Shown: piece by piece, positions 22,582-32,902 of the stretch
Numbering within the stretch: position 1 is the stretch's first letter
Layout of the letters: every line of letters begins with the position of its first letter
NCBI GenBank assembly: GCA_023078555.1
Contig: CM041196.1
Location: 4,723,658 to 4,787,657 of the forward strand
DNA from: Ulva prolifera
Lineage: Eukaryota; Chlorophyta; Ulvophyceae; Ulvales; Ulvaceae
Reading direction: 5' to 3'
DNA: 64,000 nt
The notes under the pieces: generated by a model
Seen by the model: only the letters and a program-made list of their open reading frames with translations
What the model was told of the DNA's origin: nothing
The model's database searches: none
Made by a program: the position numbers and the translations under genes

Positions 22582-25500
22582 GTAAGCGACCCAAACAGTA
22601 CCTCGAAAGGTGCCTTGATGCCTTTCGGTACCCCATGCGTGCCCCACAGGCGTGTGCGAGGTATTATGCGCGATGTCGATAGCAAGGTACCCCGTGACGC
22701 CAGGTACCGTGCAGGCTCCCGCAAAAATTTTAAACATTTTTTATGTTAACATAGCACGTGAATCAGCGGCCTCGTCAGAGATACGCCCTTACAGCCGGCG
22801 GCGGCGTATACTATACTACCAGCGCCCAGAGGATACCGACAGCCGTGCCAGGAATCCATGCTGGGACATTTGTCGGCGTAGCGGTGGACGTCCGAGTCTC
22901 AGTGTCGAGCTGATCATCGTCGACGTGGTGCATCTCAACCGGACTGAAGCTCCCCACATGCATGGGTCACGGAAGGAAATGCAGCACGTAACACATCCAA
23001 GAATTCAGGAGGCAAAACTGATCGCAGAGCATCTATAGATAAAGGTCTAAGCATCTGCGCAGTAGCGCGCCTCGTCGCGACGCAGCCGCAGATCTGCATG
23101 CTCGTGTAGTCGGGCTCTCGGTGCAGCTCCAAGTGGGGCCCGAGACCAAGTGCACTCAACAATCCATATCTCAGTGCATACTTCTCGGATTTCGGTATTT
23201 TTTGGTTCCCTGGATCCGCAACAGTCCTCCCAATTAGCTGGCGCTAAGGAAACGGTGCTAGGCATAGTCTAGGCCCAAAAAACTGCTTTTTCGTCATTGC
23301 AGGCTCCAGCAGAGAGATACAGCCACTCAAAGGTAGCCCTTGTTCAAGGCCATGGGTGAGGCATGCCAGCCCTTCGCTGCCTCCAACTCTGTCAGTCAAG
23401 TGCCAACACATATTCCTGGTGCCTCGGGAAGTGGAATGTTGACTGCCACACTGTAATGGTGACCATACTGATTTCCCTGAGCATATGGCAGGTGGCCCAT
23501 GCATGCCACATGTATTGAGCAACACGTTGTCACGACAGCAGCTCAAGTGCGGCTGACACGATCACGTTGTCGAAATTCATCGGTTGTGATGCCGCAGTCA
23601 AGGCTGCCTTGCGGCTGCAGGTGGATCTTACCGCATAAAGTAGCTTTTCAGGTGTCACGTTCAAACAAGGGGGGTCGGCACTCAGGCCTCATTCACGTCC
23701 AATTGAACCGCGAGCACCTCAGAGCGCTCCAGAACACAAGGAAAAGTCCTATAGACTCGTAATAACCTTCTGAATCGATTGTAAGTAGTGTGGGCGAAAC
23801 AGGTGAAAACGCCCAGCGAAACCGGGATTTTTGGACCAAAAAGCCCGTTTTGCCCAGCGACGCCTCAGATGGCCTCAAACGGTGCCCAGCGCATGCCCAT
23901 CGTGCTCAGTGGGCAGAGAACACTCGAAAAACACCATAATATGTTGCCCTGATGTTCAACTGGCTGCCACCTCGACTTGTGTCACCGTGCGGTGTTCGCG
24001 TCCGACCAGCGTCATGGCGGGCGTCTGTACTACCGGGAAACATCCCATCGATAACCATGATTTCGACTAGCTTACCGGACTATTGGCACATATGCAGCCG
24101 TCTTGTGTGGTGATCAAAGAGCAGGTGGGCGACGTGCTCCTTGCTGAGACTCTCAAAACATCGCAGCAGCTCCAGTGTTGTGAACTTCATCTTAAGATGG
24201 CATTGTTGTGAGACTACCCACACTTTGATGCCTGCCCATACGGTACCGAGTGAACCTCCGGGTCAGTCAGTGTAGCATGCTACACTGCATAGCAGTGCAC
24301 CTTTGCACCTTGAGATCGAAGGGACAACAGATATGTTCTTCGAAAGCGATCAGGATACAAATATGAAATGTACATGCCTATCATCAGCATGGTCTGCAAG
24401 CAAACACCATTCTACAGAATGGAAGGCTTGCGTAGGCACGTCATTGGTCGCCTGAATCCACACCATCATGCAGTAGATCCACGCACAGTGTTACCAGAGA
24501 CAGTCTGCCATGGTCCTTAACAGTCTGCCATGGTCCTAAACATGCCTGATCTGTTGACGAAGGCGATACACTGATTTTTAGTGGTACAGAGTCACACATG
24601 TATGCAACCAGGTCGTCACACACGCTGGATGGAAGGACAAGTATCACACATGCTATCGGGACATGGCAATCTGATGTGCTGCAGAACCTGTGCTTGGCTC
24701 TGTTGTGATCAGCTGTTGACAACGCCCAGCGCTGTGGAGTACAAATTGCAGCAGCCAAGCTGCCCCCCAGCAAGATCGGGCAAGCAACAGTCTCGCCAAA
24801 CCCGGAAAGCCATCTCAACTATCTTCGGTAATTATTCTGTGCGTAACAGCTCCTAGCGACGCGGTCGATGGTGTCCAAGGGAAGCAAACATGGCAGAGCA
24901 TGTACTAGTACCGCCCGCAGCAAAACAATAGACCATTTATAACGCATCAGGATGCATTACAGGCATATCAGGGTGTTCTGAAGCCATTGGGCATGCTTCC
25001 GGTCCCGCTGGGCGCGTTCTCGCGCTCGCTGGGCAGAATGGGGCTTTTTGCCTAGCCATGCACACGGATTTCGGGCCAAAGGTCCATTTCGCCCAGCGAA
25101 TTTAAACAAAGATACAGCAGCATTCAGAAGGCTATTGTGAGTCTATAGACGTTCCCAGCGATGTCTCGAGCGTTCTGAGCTGCTCGCGGTTCAATTGGAC
25201 GTGCATGAGGCTTGAGTGCCGACCCCCCTGTTCAAACCGTGAGTTTCCCCGCACGCCACGGAATGCGTTACCGCAGCTGAGCAAAATCAAGCAGTACACT
25301 CGAGCATTGTTCAAGCGGGAGCACAAATAGTTCGGGATAGGCCTTGCCGATATCTTGCCCAGGTCTGGATGCGTAACGTCCGGGTGATCATTGCAGAATG
25401 TCGATCGCGGCAACTGCTATGTTTTTGCGGCACCCAGTGCGTGGCCCGGGGTACCCCGCGCATGCCGTGCGTAAAGTTCGCGGTACTCTGCGGGGCAAGA

Positions 25501-28500
25501 ATGCAAGTCACTTTTACTCACGCGACTGTAGTGTACCTCACAAGTAAAGTCGGAACGTACGCCGCGAAAACTGCCGGGTACATTGCAGGGTATGTTGTGC
25601 AGTGTCCACGATTCCTGGCTGCTACGAGGTATCGCGCGCGGTAATGAGAGGCCCTTATGCCCAACTACCTTACAGCACGTATCATTGCACTGTGTCACAC
25701 CCGTACTTTCGGTGTGCCGCAGAGTGCCCGTCATGGCAACCGCGGATAGGACACTGCAGCTGGCACATTGTTTGCTGAGATCGCCATGTAGAGTGGCAGT
25801 TTCTCTGCATCAGCTACCTGGTCAAGGACAGCTGAGACTCAATTGTTCTTGCAAGCAAGCATGTCTTATTCTTAGCAACGACGTGGGCCCATGGACACGA
25901 TAATAATGCACGAGCTCGAGCTCGGACAAATTGAAGCAGCAACAAATCGTGGGACAAGTGCATCAAGGTGTAATGCTCGCTTTGGACACGAGGATTGTCG
26001 CCTTCTGGTGACAAGCATCGCCAGAGATATTCAATCGCAAGCAGTGGCTGCGCTTGCACAGCATGCTAGCGGGCAGTCTTGAAACTGGACGCACAGCAAT
26101 GTGTAAGATCGCAACAATCATTGAAAAATCTCATCGACAACACAATCAGAGACCGTGACTGTCAGCGCCGGGAGCCGGGGAGGAAACTGGCTGGTGCTCC
26201 ACGCATGTTGTGGCGGACAGTGCGGTGGCCAACAACGGCTGCAGATCAGCTGCATGCGTTTGATGGCCAGATCAACGCGGCAGTCAGCTATATATATGCT
26301 ATAAACGCAGTTTATGCTGCTTAAGTGTATGTTGTTCACCCGCGATGGTGGCATCTGTTTGCTTTGCTAGACTGCGTAGTTGCAGGGCCATCAATGATGC
26401 CTGCTTGGTGTACTTTGCAGCCATGCGAAATACTGCGATCAACACTGAACCATTGACAAAATACTCTACGTTTCGAAACAGTCTAAAAGTGTCAGCTCTT
26501 GCTTCGTGGCGTCTGTGGCAGGCGTGCTTCGTCCGGCCAGTGACCGCCAAGTCCCTCGGCTGCTACAGCTGATGCACCAGCCGTGACGTTTGTGTGCATC
26601 GCATCACCATCATTTCGAGTAAGTAGTTTGATCAGGCATAACGTCGCTTTCATCTCGTATCGTGACTTCGACTAGGAAACAGGCTTCAGTGCTGCACTGA
26701 AACCACGCTTGAACCGTCGGGCATGTCCCACGCACGGGCTACAGATGTACATAGCATGGACATGCACCATCGTGTACGCATTTCGTCGAAGGAAAAAGCG
26801 GATAGGTACAGTCGCGACCACGCAGATGGTGTGATCTGGGCCGTCCAAAGGTATGTCTTGTCACTGTGTACATTGTTGTGCTACATTGTAATGCACACAA
26901 TGCAGCCATGAGGATGTCCGTACATATATTCTGACGCGTTGCAGCCTGCAGCTGAGTCAATGTTCTCTGCTGTGCGCATGCTTCCCCATGCTGCCTGTCA
27001 GCAGTCTTGCTGGCAACCACATTGCATGTCGGCTGCCACATTTTTGTTCTCTCTTTGGCATCTCCTTTATAGGCATTCGAATAGGATGCTGCTCACTGCT
27101 GAGTGTGCCACTATGCTCGTGTGCCAGTTCACTTTGAGTGTCGCATGTTGCGCAATCGTCGGCTGTGGCTACTGTTCCTGCTGACTGTGTCCTGCAACGA
27201 TTATGTCATTGTCATGCTGATGATCATTCTGATATGAGCTCATCAGTGATGCCGCAGCCTGCCTGAACTGAGGCAGCCTGCCCAAGCTCGCAGCTTGCCT
27301 GAGTTGATGCATGTGGACATGCAGGTGAACACACAGCCCACACAGCCCGCCATGGCAAACAGTCACACGCTCGACTCAGACTCGGTCGCAGATCAGACTC
27401 GGTCGCAGCTACACCACATCTCACCGCCAGGTGTATGCCCGTCATGCGCCTTCAGCATGGCCATGAGTGGCCTTGCTGGAGGGCATGGATGGCATCCTAC
27501 CAGCGGTCATCAAACACCATGAACTGTCACAGACATCATGAGGACTGGCGTATGGCCATAGGCTAGGCCGTAAGGTGTCACACAGTGGTGTGAGGTACTC
27601 TGAGGCTGCCAGGCCGAGGGAGGTGTGCCCGCTCAGAGGGTAAAGTGCGAGGTGCCCTGCGCCTGTCCCGACGAAGCGTGCTCGCGCAGTGCTCTGCGTA
27701 ATTGCACGGGGTAATAGCATCTCCAATGGCGCAGCCTGCAGGGTAGCTTGCGGGGCAGTTTGATATACCGCGTGAGGTACCCCGCTTAGTTGGGAGTACT
27801 GCGAAGGTATCGTCGAGGTACATCTATAATACCCTACAGTGGCCGCCATACTACCTTGCCAGATGATTCGTGACCCCACAGAGTATCGCATAGTACATCA
27901 CGAGGTACCCCGCTTAGTGGGAAGTACTCAACCAGTACCTTCCGGTGTACCTTACAGTTGGCTGATTTTACCTTTTCAGTTACCCCGTGACTTCACGAAA
28001 GGCAGCAATCTTACCTCGTGTGACGATACGTCACACGCATGGAGATGCATGGCTTAGAGTATTCTGGAAGCCTCCGGAATGTCCCGTCAGTCCACGTGAC
28101 CGTGGCTGGCAGTACGGGACTCTGTTAACAGTGGTCGCCAGACTCGTCCTGCTGACGCAGGCGAGCCATCGAGGCACTGCTCTGGAATTCTCCAGAAGCA
28201 TTGCGAATGTCCGGCGTATAGGCGCACACGATGGGAGCCTCTGGTGTGTACGGGGCCAGTGTGCTGAGCACAGCGCACTGTGGCAGGTGTCGTACACAGG
28301 CTAGCTTATAGTATATAAGCAGCTGGACCTTAAAGGGTAGTCGACAGATCTCACACTCCATGTCTCTTGACTAACAGTCTTTACACCTCGCGAGGTACCC
28401 CCCAGCCACGCTGGTGCCCGTGCACACTACCTCACAGGTTACTATAGACGAATCGATATTACCACACAAGGTATACAGCTCTACCTCACGACATACCTTA

Positions 28501-28642
28501 GGACCTGGCCGTAATACCATGCACGTTACCTCTCGCGCAATACGAAAGTGCCCTGTCACTACCCCGCACGCTGTCACTACCCCGCACGTAGCTGTAGTGT
28601 TCTGCTGCGGTCTGCGTTTGTCAAGCTGTATCCCAGCCACAG
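22582..28642 (+). other. 6.1 kb intron of the NLR gene, filled with repeats
   Basis: Bounded by CG/GTAAGCG and CCACAG/CG, phase 2 on both sides, joining the RNBS-A-like exon to the kinase-2 exon. Both ends (22590-22725 and about 27720-28540) are dense in GGTACC, GAGGTA and TACCTC motifs, suggesting that most of the intron is one transposon with subterminal repeats; its exact ends were not found. An inverted-repeat element sits inside at 23655-25250. Short tandem duplications occur at 24508-24540, 27377-27410 and 28552-28590. No gene on either strand was recognised. Confidence 0.55.
23655..25250. mobile_element. 1.6 kb inverted-repeat (foldback-like) element in the NLR intron
   Basis: About 130 bases at 23655-23790 match the reverse complement of 25126-25250 (shared blocks GGGGTCGGCACTCA, CACGTCCAATTGAACCGCG, CTATAGACTC and CCTTCTGAAT). 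Farther inside, both arms carry several GCCCAGCG motifs (23800-23900 and 25000-25100). No coding capacity in the loop. Outer limits and target duplication were not resolved. Confidence 0.6.
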
Positions 28643-29217
28643 CGTGAAGTTCGACAATGTGACTGACGGACTGGAGCAACTAGCGCGGCTGACGCATGGT
28701 GAAGATCCCCATGCAGAGGCAGCAGCGTCGTCCGCTGACAGGCCGGGCTCTCACAGAAACGGCAAGACAGTGCTGCTAGTGCTTGACGACCTGTGGCAGT
28801 GTTCAAATAGCCGACCGCTGCAGCTGGCTTCTCTGAACTTTGCTACGCGTCCTACCGTGCGGAATGACGACAGTAGGCTCATAGTGACGACAAGGGCCGG
28901 AGACTCTCTCAATTGCGCCCCGCAATCCGCGCACACATAAAGTCACGCACATCGACGAGCTGATAATTTACAAGCCTGGTCTCCTCAAAGAAGGGCCTGC
29001 GAAGCAGCTGTTCTACTACCATGCCTTTGGGCCGGCCAAAGCAGAGCCGCCGGAGTATGTACTTGCCGATGCATGTTCAAAGCTGACTCAAAGCTGTGGC
29101 GGCAACCCCCTCGCGCTGAAAGTGCTCGGCAGCGCACTGAAAAATAGGAAGACAGCGGAGGAGTGGGAGGAGCTCTTGCAAGTGCAGCATCCGTGGAAGG
29201 TGATAGGTGATGATGAA

Positions 29218-29493
29218 GTAAAGTAAAGTAAATCTGAATTTACTGAGCCGTATCCTATTGGACATTGACAACTCCGAATTAACGGGACCACATATGCCGA
29301 AGGGGTAAACCACCTGGAAACCCCCCTCAGACGACCGTACGCAACTCACAGGGCCTCCTCCTGTGCTAAGCGAGGTGGTCACGTACGGCCGTTTCGATTC
29401 CCCAAAGCGCACGCAGAATGGAACCCACGACCTCCTGAAACGGAGGGGGTAGCTTTTAATCCGTCCCCAACCCATTGGACGTAAGTCACCGAG
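29218..29493 (-). repeat. tRNA-derived SINE within the NLR gene, minus orientation
   Basis: Read on the minus strand, it has a tRNA-like 3' half: anticodon-type stem CCTCC...GGAGG, then TCGTGGGTTCCATTC resembling the variable loop and B box (29415-29445). It ends in a (TTTAC)n tail at 29217-29232. On the plus strand the same interval is bracketed by GTAAAG (29218) and an AG at 29492-29493, and removing it joins GDDE to KCAKGV in phase 0. It could therefore be spliced as, or lie in, an intron. Target duplication is unclear (GAAGT at both sides is possible). Confidence 0.6.
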
Positions 29494-30228
29494 AAGTGTG
29501 CCAAGGGCGTCTACATCTTGCCGCCGTCACTGAAGGAGTGCTTCATAGACTTTGCGGTGTTCCCTGAGGATGAAAAGGTGGGGGAGGAGGCTCTGCTGCA
29601 TCTCTTTGCGGCGCATGCGCCCCTGCACACGGCCGCCAGCGTTAAGGCAGCCGCCGCCAAGCTGGACCAGCTTGTGAGCCGCAGCCTGGTGTCCAGGGTC
29701 GCAGCACCACGGATCATGAAAACATCCTACATGACAGGCGATCACATGCAGAGTCAAGCTCATGTGTACTACGTACACGATATTCTCCGAGACATTGCGC
29801 TGCGCATGTCGGGTTCAGAGCCCGGGTGGTGGCTCTCAGGCAGTGCGTACAGCCATGCGCCCTCGCCCGTGCGATACATGAGCTCGCAGAAGCCAGCTCA
29901 TGCTGAGGTGGATGCAGACGTTTTGAAGCTCGAGAGCTACGGTTTGACGCATCTGAGAGCCTTGATGATGGGTGATGTGGCCACACTATGCTTTTGCGAT
30001 CGGTGGCGACGCTTGTGCATGCCGAGGCTGCAGTGGCTGTGGCTCGACATCAACGCAAATCATGATACGGCTGCATTCACCACTGGCGCTGAGACACTGG
30101 TGGTCATGAGAAAAGTAGCAGTCCAGTACCGATGCTGCTGGCCCATGCTGAGGTTCCTGAAGCTGCGGTGCTAGGACCCTACCGCGCCTGAGCTTCAGGT
30201 GCAACTTGAAACCGGGGACAACCTGGTG

Positions 30229-30870
30229 CACTTGGACCTCAGCAGCTGCCAGTCTTTGAGACTGCCGCCAGAAGGCCTCGGTAGCTGCAGCCAGCTTCGG
30301 TGCCTCGACCTCGGTAGATGCCGAAGCCTTACACATCTGCCTGATGAAGTCAGTGGTTGTATTCAGCTGCAACGTCTTGACCTCAACAACTGCAGCAGTC
30401 TGACACATCTGCCAGAGCACATCAGCGGCTGCAGCCAGCTACAACACCTCAACCTGAGCTGGTGTCACAATCTGACGCCTCTGTCAGAGGGCATCAATGG
30501 CTGCGGCCAGCTACAACACCTTAGCCTGAGCATGTGTAACAGCCTGGAAGAGTTGCCCAAGGGCATCAAGGGCTGCAGCCGGCTGACACACCTCACTCTT
30601 TACGGATGTGATCGGCTGAGACAGCTGCCGGAGGGCATCAGCGGCTGCACCAAGCTGCAACGCCTCAACCTCAACAGCTGCAGCAGTCTGACACATCTGC
30701 CTGAGGGCATTGGAGCCTGCAACCAGCGTGTAGTTCTCAACCTCAGCAACTGCCGGAGTCTGAAACATCTGCCACAAGGCATCAGTGCTTGTACCCAGCT
30801 AAAACACCTCCGCCTTCGCAGGTGCTTCAGTCTAGATCTGGACCAGCTCCCACAGGGCAATCAGCTCATC
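30229..30870 (+). repeat. nine leucine-rich repeats of 24 residues
   Basis: Each unit follows LxxLxLxxCxSLxxLPxGIxxC, for example LQRLDLNNCSSLTHLP. The pattern is the plant-specific NLR type with a regular Cys in the strand segment. The 72-bp periodicity is visible at DNA level (repeated AGCTACAACACCT and CATCTGCC words), suggesting recent unit duplication. The last unit is irregular (DLDQLPQG) and is followed by a short non-repeat tail. Confidence 0.85.
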
Positions 30871-30987
30871 CAACGCAGTGTTCATGATGCTCAGAATGCT
30901 CAAAGCACGTCTGAGTCGCGGCTTGTTACGAAATTTGGTTTGCGGGACAAAAGCGCTATAGCTAAAACTTTTGTGAGAGTTGGTTGA

Positions 30988-31860
30988 GCACCAGAATCGT
31001 TGTCTACTATCAACGGACAATGCGCTTCCGCTATGGTACTTCCCCTCTGAGTCATTGGCTGCTGATCATCGGAGTGCTGCTCCTTCGGCGCGAAGACTTT
31101 CAATGGGCTTGCACAACTGCCTGTCTATCACGTTGAATGGAAACGAACATGCTGCGTGCAGTTCGGCTGAGCCAAGATCTGCAGAGAAGCGCGACGTTGG
31201 TTTGGTTTGCAAGGGCGTGGATGTCACAGACGACCTTGAGGGACAGGTGCATGACTTTGGATGATGTGCGGGCCTGCACCCCTTGCAAGGTCAAGCCCTG
31301 TAGCTAGGCTGCCATGTTGCACACCATTCCAGCCACGTCATGGGCCGTCAGGGTGAGGTGTATCAGCTTAAACTTGCTTCGCGTTCTTTCAGCTTCAAGG
31401 CACCAACATGCCTTTGTGCCAGATCTACAGGTGCTAGTTACATGGACGTACGCTTGAAGATTTGAAGGCGATGAAGTCGGATCAGCCTTCCCTGTAGCGG
31501 CAGTAGCCACTGCGGACGGGTTGTATTTGAAAGCCTTATCGTTGATGTTGATTATCTGCTCGTGTGTACTGGACCGGCTTGTCGAGTAGTTTGGAAACGA
31601 CCCGCTATGAGCTGCAAAACTTTCTCAACCGACAAGACAAAGAACGAAGACTACCCACTGTTCACCATGGCTAGGGGGTCATGAACTCCCGCTAAAGGGT
31701 GGGACCAGTACGAGAGCGCAAAATCGACCGCAAATTTGACGCATTGGGCATGCTTTTGACTATTGTCTATGTCTGTTGAATAATCCGGGAGGTCTAACTC
31801 ATACGATTGGGGAAATCGGCCCGTATCCGCTGATACGGCTTCTTGGGTCGCCAGTTGGCT
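30988..31860. other. sequence between the NLR gene and the CACTA element
   Basis: Holds the presumed 3' UTR of the NLR gene. No TGTAA is close to the stop, and no other gene is supported. Confidence 0.3.
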
Positions 31861-31863
31861 GGC

Positions 31864-32110
31864 CACTAGGAGAATGGTGACATTCCGGGGCGGAACCGAA
31901 GGCGTTCCGCTGACAGAGGAACGTTCCTACGAGGCTGTTGACCTTCCGCCCGCGTGCGTATGCTTCACAAGGAACGATGGTAGCGGAATGTCCTATGGCT
32001 TCCTTGGTGGCCGCGGAATGTCCGATGGCTTCCTTGGTGGCCGCGGAATGTCCTATGCTTTCCTGCTGACAGGACTGCGGGCTCTTCCACGGCGAGGAAC
32101 AGGCCGCCCG
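31864..32110. repeat. left terminal and subterminal repeats of the complete CACTA element
   Basis: After the CACTA terminus come GGAACG/CGTTCC words and three copies of GCGGAATGTCC (about 31984, 32011 and 32041) with TATGGCTTCCTTGGTGG between them. Such repeats bind accessory transposase proteins in plant En/Spm. Confidence 0.65.
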
Positions 32111-32351
32111 CGCAGGTGAGAACCAGTGGGAAGCCATGGCATGATGAGCCTGTCGCGCACAGGTTGGACCGGCAGTCTAAGCGTGGGAATGTTCATGGAT
32201 AACGCAGTGCACCTATAGCAGTGGAGTTTGGAATGAATTGTGGAATGAATTGTGTACTTTAAGCTGTAGATGCGATGCGCACAAGCGACGCGGAAACGCC
32301 GATCTACAAGCGTGAGCCCTTATCGATAAACGAGCCCTCATCGATAAGCGT

Positions 32352-32694
32352 GAGCCCAATCGGCGCCATCGTGGAATGGTTGGTGGGCCACCAACCATTC
32401 CGCATGCGAGCAATGCATGAGCCCAGGCAGCGCCATCGTGGAATGGTTGGGGGCCCACCAACCATTCCGCATGCGAGCAATGCATGAGCCCAGTCAGCGC
32501 CATCGTGGAATGGTTGGTGGCCCACCAACCATTCCGCATGCGAGCAATGCATGAGCCCAGTCAGCGCCATCGCGGATTGGTTGGTGGCCCACCAACCATT
32601 CCGCATGCGAGCAATGCATGAGCCCAGGCAGCGCCATCGTGGAATGGTTGCTGGCCCACCAACCATTCCGCATGCGAGCAATGCATGTGCCCAG
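32352..32694 (+). repeat. palindrome array 1: five 67-bp units upstream of the protease gene
   Basis: Five imperfect or perfect palindromes built on GAATGGTTGGTGG at 32373, 32440, 32507, 32574 and 32641, exactly 67 bases apart. The spacers contain GCATGCGAGCAATGCAT and CAGCGCCATCG. The array ends about 210 bases before the protease start codon. The same unit occurs in inverted orientation at 39680-39981. Confidence 0.9.
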
Positions 32695-32902
32695 CACGGC
32701 TGAAGTGTCTACATGATGCCCGCGTGCACAGTGTCGATGCTGTGACGTCCTGTGGAGCTCGCCAAGGCCAGCCTGGTTTCTAATGGACACGCGCTTCTCA
32801 CACGCGCTGTATCCATATACCTCCTTTACAGTACACCATGCGCCTAGTATCACCGTGGATCATTTGACGCGAACCTGGTCGTGCCTACTCTGCAGTGTCG
32901 CA

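Larger units (their letters stand above)
21678..30987 (+). pseudogene. NB-ARC-LRR (NLR) resistance-type gene, degraded
   Basis: Intracellular immune-receptor type STAND NTPase. Order: N-terminal helical domain (21678-22211; Ala/Gly/Lys-rich start, then a region faintly like RPW8/CC domains, LCDTLQEAEALLLHV); P-loop GIVGAGGIGKTT (about 22437-22472); intron 22582-28642, canonical GTAAGC/AG and phase-consistent (LQLR to VKFD); kinase-2 LLVLDDLW (about 28770); RNBS-B SRLIVTTR (28873); GLPL-type CGGNPLALKVLGSAL (about 29100); RNBS-D LKECFIDFAVFPEDE (29533); MHD-like VHDILRDIAL (29776); LRRs 30229-30870; TGA at 30985. Damage: in-frame TGA at 22212 just before two palindromes, a frame change just after GKTT, another near 28900, and an in-frame TAG at 30172 (unless a short intron removes it). 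Start is the first ATG of the open frame; an upstream exon is possible. Assembly error at homopolymers or palindromes could explain part of the damage. Confidence 0.8.

Noticed and set aside
29380-29470. Functional tRNA gene on the minus strand
   Set aside because: Only the anticodon arm, variable loop and B box are tRNA-like; the acceptor stem is missing and a (TTTAC)n tail follows, so it is a SINE.
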